Below are positions 11,496 to 22,529 of a stretch of DNA of 64,000 bases, one piece after another. The DNA is taken from assembly GCA_902702965.1 (NCBI GenBank), contig CACRXP010000011.1:1053736-1117735 (forward strand), written 5' to 3'. Both the position numbers and the translations under genes were made by a program. How positions within the stretch are numbered: position 1 is the stretch's first letter; each line of letters starts with the position of its first letter. This DNA is from Spirometra erinaceieuropaei. Its lineage: Eukaryota > Platyhelminthes > Cestoda > Diphyllobothriidea > Diphyllobothriidae. The notes below the pieces were generated by a model. The model saw only the letters and a list, made by a program, of their open reading frames with translations, ran no database searches and was not told the origin of the DNA.

Positions 11496-13215
11496 GTAAA
11501 ATTTGTTATGATCCCAAAAGTGATCTGATAAGCTGACCGCACTTTAACAGTAACAAGCACTTATAACAGCTTCCATCTCAAGGTTGACAAACGCCACAAC
11601 TAGGTTCTACATGTGAAAGACCGACAGCATCTCGCATGGATTTTTCGAAGGTTAACTTACTGACCTTTTACGACGAAAGCCTTTTGGGTCCTCAACTATA
11701 AATGATGATATGAAAATGAACATCCGTAAATGACGACTGGAAAGTTTATTTTCACTGGCGTTATGAAAAAAAATGTCCCAATAATTGAATGCCTGCATTG
11801 GAAGCATGTGGGGATTTGTTGCTTGTTTTTCTTTGTCTAAATATCCGGTTTAAGAATATGCTAGTAAGATTGGGTAGCGTTTAGATCACACATGAGCAGT
11901 ATTATTGCTGCCTTCCACCCAACTGCGGTTAGTACAGCCTTCTTGAATTACTTATTGAAGGAGCTATCTTTATATAACTTATCCGTTACCGCTTTTTAAG
12001 ATTTTCTACGAATGTGTCGCCAACGCGTATTCGACGTAAGATCCGCCTCCAGCAGAACGTTTTACCCCCAACGCTTGTTCTTCCGTGACCATTAACTACG
12101 TTGTCACGCTGCAATATGGCTGTGTACGCCAGACTGCTGATCGCTGGAAACATCACATTTTTAGTCTTTTTAGGTCTATAGGGTCACATAATAACTTCGG
12201 ACGGAATGGAAAACCCAAATTTTGTAAGTTCAACACAAATGAGTAACCATGTAGGAGTAATAAGTGCATTTAGTAGTGGGCTGAACGCCTCGGTACAAGG
12301 TAAGACAGCAGCAACAAAACAGGCAAACTGGCATTTGGTCCTTTAGCTAGCATCCAATGCCATCCACAGTTAAGTAAGCCTATCCATTTCCAAAGACGAC
12401 TTCTTCATTCCTCCTCCTTTTCATTAGTGGAGAACAAATGTAATTTCCTTTAGCTGTTATTCCGCTATTCCTCTACCGTTAAATTGCTAATTTACGGACA
12501 AATGTAATTTGCACATAAGCTGGTTCCTCAAAGATAACAAAAATCATGCCAAGATTACTAAAACAGTAAGTAATCAAGGGCACAACACTGGTCACTGATT
12601 GTGCAGATTTTTAATAGGGAGGACAAGCATGCCTCTTTGAACTACATCTTTGGTTTCAAATTAAAATGTCGAGCCATAAAAGACAGAGTTAAGAAGTCTG
12701 GAACTATGCATTCTGTGTTTATCTATGTTTCCATATCTAGACCGACTGGGCAATCGATACCAACTACCATTTAAGCTAATGAGGGGCAAACTTTCTGTTG
12801 AGTTTGAACACACGGCAACACCGTATGTCTTCATGATGGAATGTAAGGCGGTGTAAGCGGATCCGCACTTAAAAATTTAAATAGGATTACGACCCTTTTA
12901 TTTTGGTCTAAGTTAAATAAAAAAGGGAATTTCAGAACTATCGGTAAAATAAAGTACTCTTGCAACTCAAAGGTTTCTTTAGTCAAGTTTCTGAAAATGC
13001 TTGAAGTGAACCGTCCATGCTTTTCCTTGACACACAAGCTTATTTAGGGCAAGTAGGTTAGAATAAAATTTGTTTATATTGCCAGGAAAACGTTTTTTCA
13101 TCGGGAAAGTGAGTCCCTCTCAGTTACCTTATATCCGACCTTTAGAAAGAGGCCAGGGGAAATGGAGTGCGATTCAACGTTATTCCCCCTTCCTGACAGA
13201 GCATTTCCGTTTCGG
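11496..13215 (+). repeat. Direct duplication, copy 1 (ends at assembly gap)
   Basis: This 1.7-kb segment is nearly identical to 14197-15938. It starts at GTAAAATTTGTTATGATCCC, and the flanks differ immediately upstream. Differences are scattered substitutions and small indels, such as a 12-base TGTGGCCTTTAA insertion near 15071 in copy 2. The copy is cut by the run of N, so its true right end is unknown. It holds no long open frame. Confidence 0.9.
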
Positions 13216-13692
13216 NNNNNNNNNNNNNNNNNNNNNNNNNNNNNNNNNNNNNNNNNNNNNNNNNNNNNNNNNNNNNNNNNNNNNNNNNNNNNNNNNNNNN
13301 NNNNNNNNNNNNNNNNNNNNNNNNNNNNNNNNNNNNNNNNNNNNNNNNNNNNNNNNNNNNNNNNNNNNNNNNNNNNNNNNNNNNNNNNNNNNNNNNNNNN
13401 NNNNNNNNNNNNNNNNNNNNNNNNNNNNNNNNNNNNNNNNNNNNNNNNNNNNNNNNNNNNNNNNNNNNNNNNNNNNNNNNNNNNNNNNNNNNNNNNNNNN
13501 NNNNNNNNNNNNNNNNNNNNNNNNNNNNNNNNNNNNNNNNNNNNNNNNNNNNNNNNNNNNNNNNNNNNNNNNNNNNNNNNNNNNNNNNNNNNNNNNNNNN
13601 NNNNNNNNNNNNNNNNNNNNNNNNNNNNNNNNNNNNNNNNNNNNNNNNNNNNNNNNNNNNNNNNNNNNNNNNNNNNNNNNNNNNNNNNNNNN
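13216..13692. other. Assembly gap (477 N)
   Basis: The sequence is unknown. Open frames drawn across it are artefacts. Copy 2 of the duplication continues past the equivalent point, so part of the missing sequence probably resembles 15939 onwards. Confidence 0.99.
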
Positions 13693-14196
13693 TGGATAAC
13701 ATATCGACATACTGCTGATTTTATTTGTAAAAGAGATAGGCATCGGCAAACAGGTTGGGAAGATTGATTATGTTTTTTCGATACAGCGAGGAATATATGA
13801 ACCAATTTACCTTCTTCTCAAATAAAGTGAAAAGGTAAACCTATTAATTATTGGTGACTGGGATCCAACCAAAAACTCAAATTTAACAAAGTATTAAAGA
13901 AACTCTCCTAAGATAACGCAAATAAGAATGACTTTTTTACGAAAAGAAACCAATAACTTTATGTAGTCCGCTGAGGAACTATGTTACCTACCCATGGTAG
14001 ACTTCGAAGATCTTCGTGGTACTTCCAGTTGAAGTAATAATCTCAGAAGTTCACAATGGATTTCCAGGATAACAGACGCTATTCGCAAATCAATAATAAG
14101 GGGGTGGGACATGGGCACAGTACCTCGAGGTAGAACCTAGGTCGGATTTGCCGGCAACGGTTTGACCTCATCTCGGAGCGAGCAATTTCTGGTCTA
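13693..14196. other. Unassigned spacer between duplicated segments
   Basis: I see no gene or known repeat. Confidence 0.45.
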
Positions 14197-15938
14197 GTAA
14201 AATTTGTTATGATCCCAAAAGTGATCTGATAAGCTGACCGCACTTTAACAGTAACAAGCACTTATAACAGCTTCCATCTCAAGGTTGGCAAACGCCACAA
14301 CTAGGTTCTTCATGTGAAAGACCGACAGCATCTCGCATGGATTTTTCGAAGGTTAACTTACTGACCTTTTACGACGAAAGCCTTTTGGGTCCTCAACTAT
14401 AAATGATGATATGAAAATGAACATCCGTAAATGAAGACTGGAAAGTTTATTTTCACTGGTGTTAGGGAAAAAATGTCCCAATAATTTAATGCTTGCAGTG
14501 GAAGTATGTAGGGATTTGTTGCTTGTTTTTCTTTGTCTAAATATCCGGTTTAAGAATATGCTAGTGAGATTGGGTAGCGTTTAGATCACACATGAGCAGT
14601 ATTATTGCTGCCTTCCACACAACTGCGGTTAGTACAGCGTTCTTGAATTACTTATTGAAGGAGCTATCTTTATATAACTTATCCGTCCGCGCTTTTTAAG
14701 ATTTTCTACGAATGTGTCGCCAACGTGTATTCGACGTAAGATCCGCCTCCAGCAGAACGTTTTACCCCCAACGCTTGTTCTTCCGTGACCATTGACTACG
14801 TTGTCACGCTGCAATATGGCTGTGTACGCCAGAGTGCTGATAGCTGGAAACATCACATTTTTAGTCCCTTTAGGTCTATAGAGTCACATAATAACTTCGG
14901 ACGGAATTGAAAACCCAAATTTTGTAAGTTCAACACAAATCAGTAACCATGTAGGAGTAATAAGTGCATTTAGTAGTGGGCTGAACGCCTCGGTACAAGG
15001 TAAGACAGCAGCAGCAAAACAGGCAAACAGGCATTTTGTCCTTTAGCTAGCATCCAATACCATCCACAGTTGTGGCCTTTAAAGTTAAGTAAGCCTATCG
15101 ATTTCCAAAGACGACTTCTTCATTCCTCCTCCTTTTCATTAATGGAGAACAAATGTAATTTCCTTTAGCTGTTACTTCGCTATTCCTCTACCGTTAAATT
15201 GCAAATTTACGGACAAGTGTAGTTTGCATATAAGTTGGTTCCTCAAAGATTACAAAAATCATGCCAAGATTACTAAAACAGTAAGTAATCAAGGACACAC
15301 CACTGGTCACTGATTGTGCAGTTTTTTAATAGGAAGGACAAGCATGCCTCTTTGAACTACATTCTTGGTTTCAAATTAAAATGTCGAGCCGTAAAAGACA
15401 GAGTTAAGAAGTCTGGAACTATGCATTCTGTGTTTATGTATGTTTCCATATCTAGACTGACTGGGCAATCGATACCAACTACCATTTAAGCTAATGAGGG
15501 ATAAACTTTTCTGTTGAATTTGAACACACGGCGACACCGTATGTCTTCATGATGGAATGTAAGGCGGTGTAAGCGGATCCGCACTTAAAAATTTAAATAG
15601 GATTACGACCCTTTTATTTTGGTCTTAGTTAAATAATTAAAAAAGGGAAATTTCAGAACTATCGGTAAAATAAAGTACTCTTGCAACTCATAGGTTTCTT
15701 TAGTCAAGTTTCTGAAAATGCTTGAAGTGAACCGTCCATGCTTTTCCTTGACACACAAGCTTATTTAGGGCAAGCAGGTTAAAAGAAAATTTGCTTATAT
15801 TGCCAGGAAAACTTTTTTGTTCATCGGGAAAGTGAGTCCTTCTCAGTCACCTTATATCCGACCTTTAGAAAGAGGCCAAGGGAAATAGAATGCGATTCAA
15901 CGTTATTCCCCCTTCCTGACAGAGCATTTACGTTTCGG
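14197..15938 (+). repeat. Direct duplication, copy 2
   Basis: This is the partner of 11496-13215 at an offset of about 2.7 kb. Similarity starts abruptly at GTAAAATTTGTTATG and runs at least to CATTTACGTTTCGG. The right limit is set by the gap in copy 1, not by loss of similarity. Confidence 0.9.
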
Positions 15939-16960
15939 CCATCGTTCTGACCATCTGTACTTATAGCATGTTTTTTCCCCTGGTCGAGCATTTAAAAAGC
16001 CTACTCAACTAATCACAGAAAACAGAGGATAATTTTTTTATTTTGACGGTGGTCGGAATTGCCGGGAAACCAGTTAAAACAGCGCGTGTGCATCAGACGA
16101 AGAAAAAGATTGCATCATTGAAGACAATAAAGGATGCCTGATTGGTCTACGAGCAGCGACAAAAATGATGTTTAAGGATCCCGCTTAATTGGAAAGCAAT
16201 AAGATCATTGGAGACAACAGCCTAGCTTCCGATCTGATAGACTACTGAACTTGTTTCCGGTGGGAAAGGTGGTTTTAATAATCGAAAACGGAAAGTGAGA
16301 AAATTCGTGAATGATCGAAGGCGTAGGAAAAACCGGTGAAAAAACTGGGAACACAGTCAGGACGGACTACAACGACAGCCTTCTGCAGATGGAGTCAAAA
16401 ATAAAACGGCAAAGTCGAATATGAGAAAAAAGTCCGGCTAGTCAAACGTCAGTAAGGCTCCTCATAACGAGTTCTCAATTGCAAAGTTTCATAAATGTCC
16501 TCCATCCACAATGCGCAGACTTCAGGGACTCTGTCCACCGTTTGGTTCGTTAATCGGTAAATTTTTGAGGATTCCAGCAAAATTCGTGACTCCGAGCTTG
16601 TCTGAAAAGCGCAATATCAGCGATATTATCGCCGCCCCGGATCCATGCAAATTTGGCGAATGAAGGGCTTTGGGGTGAGAGTATATGACGACACTTTGGT
16701 CTTCTAGATTAAACAGTCTGGCAAATGTGTCTTCCTATTTCGGACGGTGCCTGCTTTAGTTATAGTAAATGCAGGACGCATACTGTTTATTAGAGATTCT
16801 CGAAGAAACTTTCCAACAATAGGAGGATAAAGCGATTATTACGCACCGTCACTCACATTCAGCATAAAGTGGGAAGGCAAACTTAAAATGACAGGTCAAA
16901 TAGGCGTAAATCGACCTCTATCACAGCGCTTGGTTATTTATCTGAGTCTCACTGCAATTT
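15939..16960. other. Unassigned; may continue copy 2 of the duplication
   Basis: No gene is recognised. Because copy 1 enters the gap, I cannot say where the duplicated unit ends here. Confidence 0.4.
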
Positions 16961-17153
16961 TCGGTAAGATCTTATTTCGTAGCCGCACATGTTAGGGGTT
17001 AGGGATTACGGGTTAGGGTCAAGGGTTGCGTTAGGGTCAGGGTTAGGGGTTAGCGTTAGGGTCTTTTGTTAAACCCCCTATCACCAGTGGTCCCGTATGA
17101 CAGGCAGCTGGGGCTTGTCTGCTGCAGGCCCGGATACGAAATAAGATCCGACC
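16961..17153 (+). mobile_element. TIR element M3 with internal telomere-like array
   Basis: The ends are inverted copies: GATCTTATTTCGTAGCC on the left and the complement of GGATACGAAATAAGATC on the right. Inside lie a TTAGGG-like array (16991-17062) and a block GGTCCCGTATGACAGGCAGC followed by TGGGGCTTGTCTGCTGCAGG. That block matches the internal block of M2 and M1, although the termini differ. Length is about 190 bp and there is no coding capacity. Confidence 0.6.
16991..17062 (+). repeat. TTAGGG-like array inside M3
   Basis: About ten telomere-like units occur, mostly GTTAGGG with GGTTAGGGGTTAG and GGTCAAGGG variants. Confidence 0.75.
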
Positions 17154-17849
17154 CAATTTTTTAACGAATCTTGATGCTTTAAGTGGCTCTCCCCTTTTGA
17201 AATGAGACAAAGTCTCTATCTCCCCACGGTAGATTTTAGACCACGGGGTCAGTTACTTCGGAGGAAAGTCTGCTTCATTATCGTTATATTTAGGGGATTT
17301 AGGGCCTGCATTTGATCCCCGGAGTCACAGTTCGGTACTTAAACGTAAACCAGTTTTGTTCTGAAAATGCATCCAACGTCAAAAATATAAGCTACAACTC
17401 CTCTGAAATGCTAGTCTTTCAGGATTTTCAAGGAATTCTGACGAAGACCGACGGCAGTGTGGGAAACATACATGTACGAGGGCCTGCCCAGGGAAGCAAA
17501 TGTCTAAATCCCGCCGGAATTTAAAAACTAGGCATTATTTTCTTTGAAGACGAAATGTGGCATATGGATACTGCCTTAAATTATTTCAGTAGGAAGTATG
17601 TTCGGAAATAAGTGTGATAGATATAAAGGGTGAAAGTGAGTAGTGCCAGTGGTCGTAGCTAGCCGCAGTCAGTCCACGCAATTTCCAGTATCCTAAAAAC
17701 ATGGGTTGGGTTTTCACTGACAGCATTTCTCATGAAAAAACACTTGAAGTATTTCAAATTCTAAAGCATGAGGGCCAGCGGAAATTTTACTGACCGTAGT
17801 TTATATGACAAGTTACTAACCCCATTCAGCGCAGCAGTCTGCAGTCACG
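17154..17849. other. Unassigned DNA
   Basis: A 70-codon frame at 17312-17524 (+) has no recognised motif. I see nothing else. Confidence 0.4.
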
Positions 17850-18080
17850 CCATTCTAGTTGTGACCAAACGTACGACAGTTCGGCCGTCGTTTCCGACGA
17901 TGCCAACTGTTTGCCCCACACCAGGGCAAGCGCCGGAGCGGTAAATTAGTTTATTAGTGATAATAGACTTTCACAGTGTCTACCGCACTCTGTCATCCTC
18001 TCCAACCTGGACCTCGTGTCACGGCATAGTCAAGAAGACTGGAGGCGGGAAAGACCACAGGCGGCTGGTGGGGCATGAGC
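17850..18080 (+). mobile_element. Dispersed repeat R, diverged copy
   Basis: It shares ordered blocks with 51340-51560: a CCGTCGT and GACGATG block, a degraded CAGGGCAAGCGCCGGAGCGG, then TCTACCGCACTCTGTCATCC, then GTCAAGAAGACTGGAGGCGG. Confidence 0.5.
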
Positions 18081-18493
18081 TCTCACCCTCTGGTCCGTGC
18101 ACATAGTACTAGGACTTGATGTAACAAGAAATGGCAGTGGTCCTGACCCTGGTTGATAGGACCCGACTGCGCGTGATATATACATGACGCGGATCTTACA
18201 CAACGCACCAGGGATTCACACAAAGTGGGTAGACTGCTCGAATCTCGCATACGTATACAAGTAGACAAGCAAGTATTCACAGGCGAATTCCGTAATTCTC
18301 AATAAATAAATTTCCTCTACATTCATTCGCAACATCACAGCTCATAGGTGCCTCCGGGTAGACCTGGTTAGTTGATGACCACCTGAAGTACAAATTTGAA
18401 ACTACTGCTGTCTGAAGGCCGGGTGATAAATCGCGTGCCACACTGACACGGGTGATGGTCGTTTTTCTGGATCATATGGGTAGGAATGTGTCT
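18081..18493. other. Unassigned DNA
   Basis: I see no supported feature. Confidence 0.4.
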
Positions 18494-18600
18494 GAATGGT
18501 ATTGCCGACAAAGACAAGGGAGACCGGAAGGGCCATTTCTGGTTTATTAGCCGTCGTCAGCCAGTCATGTCCAACCCCGAATTGTGGAACACCTGTGTCT
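18494..18600 (-). mobile_element. SINE-A fragment
   Basis: Antisense core blocks GCCGACAAAGACAAGGGAGA, GGCCATTTCTGG, TTAGCCGTCGTCAGCCAG and CCAACCCCGAA occur in family order; the tRNA head is missing. A more eroded stretch at 18700-18770 (GGAATATTCATTTCTAGCTG) may be a second relic. Confidence 0.7.
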
Positions 18601-18803
18601 AGTATGAGTCATATTAAATTATTTGCCGTCATCAGTATTTCAGTCATCAGGAACTATCAAATCATTCAGAGGTCAACCCGATAATAGTACTGACGGAACA
18701 AGAAAAGCTGGAATATTCATTTCTAGCTGACTCGTAACCGTCAGCTATTCATACCTCAATCCTTCAATGCCGAGTCCAACTGGACACCAAGTCAAGTGCC
18801 TCA

Positions 18804-19202
18804 CTATAGATAGGCAGGTCCACTATCTCTCTGGACCAAATTCACCAATCCATCCTGATTTTCGACTAGGGGACGATTATCTGCCTTTGCAAGACCCTCT
18901 CCATCTAATAGCGACATATGGGGTATATTTGTAGATCCTGTACTATGTGGAACTCTTGAAAGGCGTATCTCTCTCATGCTATGTGAAATGCAGGTCCAAA
19001 ATATGGAAGTAATGTCTGCTGGCAGGGAGGCATTTTGAAGGAATGCAAGCACATGACGCTGCATTGAGCAGCGTGCGGCATGATTTGCACTTTCTTCCTG
19101 CGACTTCAAAATCCAAACAGTACTGGAGGCTAGGTGTGCGAGTATACTTGCTGCAAGTCTGAGCGCATCCTCCATCCGCAACATGGACTGCAATCCGTCC
19201 AA
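18804..19202 (-). CDS. Unrecognised open frame, possible exon or decayed gene
   Basis: A minus-strand frame of about 130 codons ends at a TAG near 18804. Its product is helical and mixed in composition (for example EDALRLAASILAHLASSTVW and FLQNASLPADITSIFW), less biased than most frames nearby. It has no ATG at its 5' edge; a CAG immediately before TCCATGTTGCGG could be an acceptor. Two more minus-strand frames, 19467-19207 and 19734-19501, lie just upstream in transcription order, so this may be the last part of a coding region broken by frameshifts or introns. I do not recognise a family. Confidence 0.3.
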   Translation of the reverse strand: MDGLQSMLRMEDALRLAASILAHLASSTVWILKSQEESANHAARCSMQRHVLAFLQNASLPADITSIFWTCISHSMREIRLSRVPHSTGSTNIPHMSLLDGEGLAKADNRPLVENQDGLVNLVQRDSGPAYL

Positions 19203-19206
19203 GGAT

Positions 19207-19734
19207 TCAAGTCACATACTGGTGCAAAGTGGACTCTTGTTGTTTGCCAAGATGGTAAGACGAATAGTTGGCTTCTTTCGGTTCCTCAAGAAGTTCCTGT
19301 CCCTGAGACATTTTTTGCGCATGTGAAAAGCCTGTTTTAGAACTACAGGACATGTCAGCAGGTAAGTAGTTCCCAGTAAACATCCAACCACAGTTCCAAC
19401 AGGCCGGTATGACATACAGCCTAAAAAACAAAATCCACATGAACCGTTTGCTGGCAGTCCTGCCCATCCGTTCTCAGGAACAGATATCTGCGAGTTCGAC
19501 CTAGTTAATGGTAAGGCATGAAAAAGATTGCGCTAACAAAAGACCTGGAAAGGTACTATTGGCTAGACTGAGGCTAAGAGAGAAGCAGCATTCTAGAAAG
19601 GTGCTTACGGTTTGGTAGTATAATAATGATGCGATAGAACATGGCCAGCTAGTACTCAGTCGGAAAATGCCTGTGGCAACTACGCCAATTGTTTGCTGTA
19701 ACCAGGAGAAACGAGTAATTCTCACAAATACCAA
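19207..19734 (-). other. Two minus-strand frames upstream of 18804-19202, possibly decayed coding
   Basis: Frames 19734-19501 (77 codons) and 19467-19207 (86 codons) run in the same direction as 18804-19202 with gaps of only 4 to 33 bases. The second encodes a hydrophilic tail containing KMSQGQELLEEPKEANYSSY. A plus-strand frame (19134-19340) overlaps, so the strand is not secure. Confidence 0.2.
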
Positions 19735-19739
19735 CGGAC

Positions 19740-20550
19740 CAGTTTTCCATCACATACGGCATTAATTGCAAAAAATAAGGAGACTGGATTGAATGGAACT
19801 CGTCGACTCACTTTATTTGTTTAGCCTTGTCTCTGTATAGTATCGACGTTTCCACCACATTTGATATCGTCAGAATTGGCATAGTTTAGTAAGCGAACTG
19901 CGTAAAGGCGTTTTTGTACCCGATTGCCTGAACCAAAAATAGTTTAGAAAAAGAGATTTAGACAATCCCCCAAGTGGCTAACTTGGGTGCCATTAAAAAT
20001 ACAAGACTACCTGCACTCGATTTACTTTATTGAGTTTAGTTTCATCCTCTGACTTTTCAGCATTAAAAGGTCTTAACTACAAGACATTGCAATCGTAGAG
20101 TAACTGTACTCTTCACTAGCCCCGCTTCGAGCCCTTACTTTCTTTTTATTCTTTCAGAATGCTCCAGCAGTCGTTTGCTGCTGGAGTGGAGTAGCCAACG
20201 CCAGGTAGCATGCAGCGTATAGAAAGCCAATCTGCCAAAACTCGAACAAATGAGGGCCTCGGACCTCTGTAGGTTTCGTTAAGGGTAGGAACGAAAGCTA
20301 GCAAGAAGATAAAACTGTTTTTTGCAGTTTCTGTTCCTAGGTGCACCTGACGGAGTGTGCATGTTTATGAGGCACCACCTACAGCCTCAGAACCCTCCCC
20401 GGTAAAGGAGCAACGTGTAACTTTTTCTACTTCCGTTTAAACTACACAAAGGATTAAGATGGATGAATGAGACTGCGCAACTCGCTGATAGGACGTGAAC
20501 TTTAAACGTCGTAACCTATTCTGGCTGGTGAATTTTGAAGTTCAGTTCCC
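19740..20550. other. Unassigned DNA
   Basis: I see no recognisable gene or repeat. Confidence 0.4.
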
Positions 20551-20557
20551 CCTCCTT

Positions 20558-20584
20558 CTCCTCCTCCTCCTCCTCCTCCTCCTC
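20558..20584. repeat. (TCC)n microsatellite
   Basis: A pure run of about nine TCC units. It produces a false poly-leucine frame on the plus strand. Confidence 0.95.
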
Positions 20585-20743
20585 GTCTCCCCTCGGCCAG
20601 GCCCTCCTCTCTGCTCTATCGCAGCGTCTTCTGTCAAGAGACAGGACAGGAAAAAACTGCGCCCAGAGATTGGGCAATGTCACTGTCAACGACTAAATTC
20701 CAGCATTCAGTGTTTTTTCCTTCAAGTTTACTTGACTTCGCAG

Positions 20744-20854
20744 AGTCGCCTCACCACTTCCCTCGCCAACTCCCAGCCCAGCTTCCAGCCCCCCGTCCAA
20801 GACCTCCTTCCCCCTGAACTTCACAGTCAGTGGGCCTATAATGCTGAATAACAG
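20744..20854 (+). CDS. Candidate internal exon (Pro/Ser-rich), low confidence
   Basis: A pyrimidine tract ending in CTTCGCAG precedes 20744, and CAG|GTGAAG follows 20854. The 111 bases between are open in the phase that starts with the third base of a split codon, giving a Pro/Ser-rich peptide (ASPLPSPTPSPASSPPSKTS). The length is a multiple of three, so both flanking introns would be phase 2. The other two phases contain stops. No partner exon was found. Confidence 0.2.
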
Positions 20855-20859
20855 GTGAA

Positions 20860-22102
20860 GTCAAATTCTGCCGCATAGGTGCTCCAACTGACGATACGAC
20901 AGATTTGTTTCCACTCGCATCACCACACACACCTTCTGAATGTCGTCTGAGGAAAAATGAAGGCCAATTCGAAGGGATAAGAAGTACTTTAAATGCAAAT
21001 ATTCTCTCCAGAGTAAAAGAGGTTATTTATTCGTCCTGGCACCAGTATGTTTTCTGAAAAGAAGCCTTATTATCGGTTTTACCAAACAGTGAAATATCCT
21101 ACTTGCATTTTCGGACACCTGTTAAAGATGGGCATGCGCGTAGGTATCGTTCAATTGCAGCTGGGAAGTAAGGGAACAAATTTTACAAATTTAATTTGTT
21201 TTAAACCTAATGCGTAGTGGAATATCGATTCCGAAGGGAAGCCAGTAGGGTCAGGGCGATAAAATCATACTTGAAAGTGAAAGTGCATTTCAAATTGCGA
21301 TGAAAGAAGAAAGGACACTCGGAGCAAACAGTCATTCGAGCAAATATGATTCAGTCGTTCCGTATCCGTTGAAGTTGATGGTGATACTGGAGGCTAAAGC
21401 AGAAGGTTATTAAATCAGGTAAGGTTTTGTGGTAAATGTTTTCTAACCAAAGTTCCTTGAATATGTAAGTACGAGCAGGGGTTGGAATCAGCTCTATAGT
21501 TATCGTCAAACAATTGAAATTCAGAATGGACGCACATTTCCTGATGAGGGGTTTGAAGGTATCATTCATTTAAAGATACCGGATCCCTCAAAGCCTTAGT
21601 AACTTTTGTCGGACATTTGGCATATGCGATTTGGAGCCCGTCTGGATCTCTCAATGGTTGTAAAATACTCACCCATCGATCCCCGCGACTCTACCATGTC
21701 AAAGATTTTGTTCTCTACAACATAAAAGAAAAGATGTTCCGATCTTTGTGATTCAGTTCTCTTCCTAGAAACTTCTAAAACAACCGACCGGGGACCACAA
21801 ACAAATGTCCATCATCTGAGTAAATCTAGCGCGGAGCTGTTTGTTTCCGCCTCAAAGAGATTCATCTAAGAACAGATCGAAAATGCCCCTCTCGAATTTT
21901 TGACAGTGAGCTGCCTTGCATATACGAGACTCCCATTGTCATGAAACTCTGATTTCTTACCATCATCAATATGATCAAGTATTTAGGGCCAGTGACGTTT
22001 TGAGAGGTCTAAAGTTCTAGATCCTTTATACCTAACAAAACCACACATTTAGTTTTCAGAATCCTGCTTTTATGTTCGAGGACATGAAAAAGAGAAGACG
22101 GC
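20860..22102. other. Unassigned DNA
   Basis: I see no supported gene; the only frame of note, 21351-21569 (-), has no motif. Confidence 0.4.
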
Positions 22103-22529
22103 TAGATCGTAGTTAGTAGCCAGGTTCCTTATTACAGGTGACCAAGGTTTGTTTACTGGGGGACTCTTGTGGTGCTACATAATCACATCTGACCCATTTG
22201 GCTTCCGTTTTACGTTTGAGGTTAGGATTAGGGTACCGGTTAATGATTTCCTATTTTCGGGTTAGGGTTATACCCTTTAGGCTTCGGTTTTTGGGTTACG
22301 GTTAGGGTTGGAGTTTACGATAAGGTTTTAGTATTACGGTTAGGTTTCTCAGTTACGGCTATGTCTTAGGGCTACGAGTACGTTTACGATTTCGGTTAGG
22401 TCTAGGGTTAGGGTTATCGTAAAGGTTAACGGTTAACGTTTAAGGATGGAGTTAGGGTTAGGGCAAAGGTTAGGATTAGGGTTAAGGTCGCCGTCCTCTT
22501 CCCCATTCCTGGCTGCCAACTGCGATTTA
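22103..22529 (+). mobile_element. TIR element M1 with internal telomere-like array, copy 1
   Basis: The termini are inverted: GATCGTAGTTAGTAGCC on the left and the complement of GGCTGCCAACTGCGATT on the right, with TA next to each end as expected for a TA target duplication. Next to the left end is the block TTATTACAGGTGACCAAGG, related to the block in M2 and M3; a long TTAGGG-derived array fills the rest. It aligns over its full length with 55029-55455. Confidence 0.7.
22215..22490 (+). repeat. Degenerate TTAGGG array inside M1 copy 1
   Basis: About 275 bases of TTAGGG, TTACGG, TTTAGG and TTTCGG variants, all with the G-rich strand on plus. Confidence 0.75.

Noticed and set aside
13070..13805. 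Long open frames on both strands across 13070-13805
   Set aside because: They exist only because unknown bases (N) contain no stops; no real sequence supports them.
11496..15938. LTR retrotransposon with 1.7-kb LTRs
   Set aside because: No primer-binding site, polypurine tract, gag or pol sequence is visible between the copies, and the right end of copy 1 is hidden by the gap, so the idea cannot be supported.
20495..20851. 118-codon plus frame with poly-leucine stretch
   Set aside because: The leucines come from the (TCC)n microsatellite; only the splice-bounded part in another phase was kept as a weak candidate.
22215..22490. Interstitial telomere from chromosome fusion, or a chromosome end
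   Set aside because: The array lies between inverted termini of a repeated element and recurs with the same variant order at 55150-55420.
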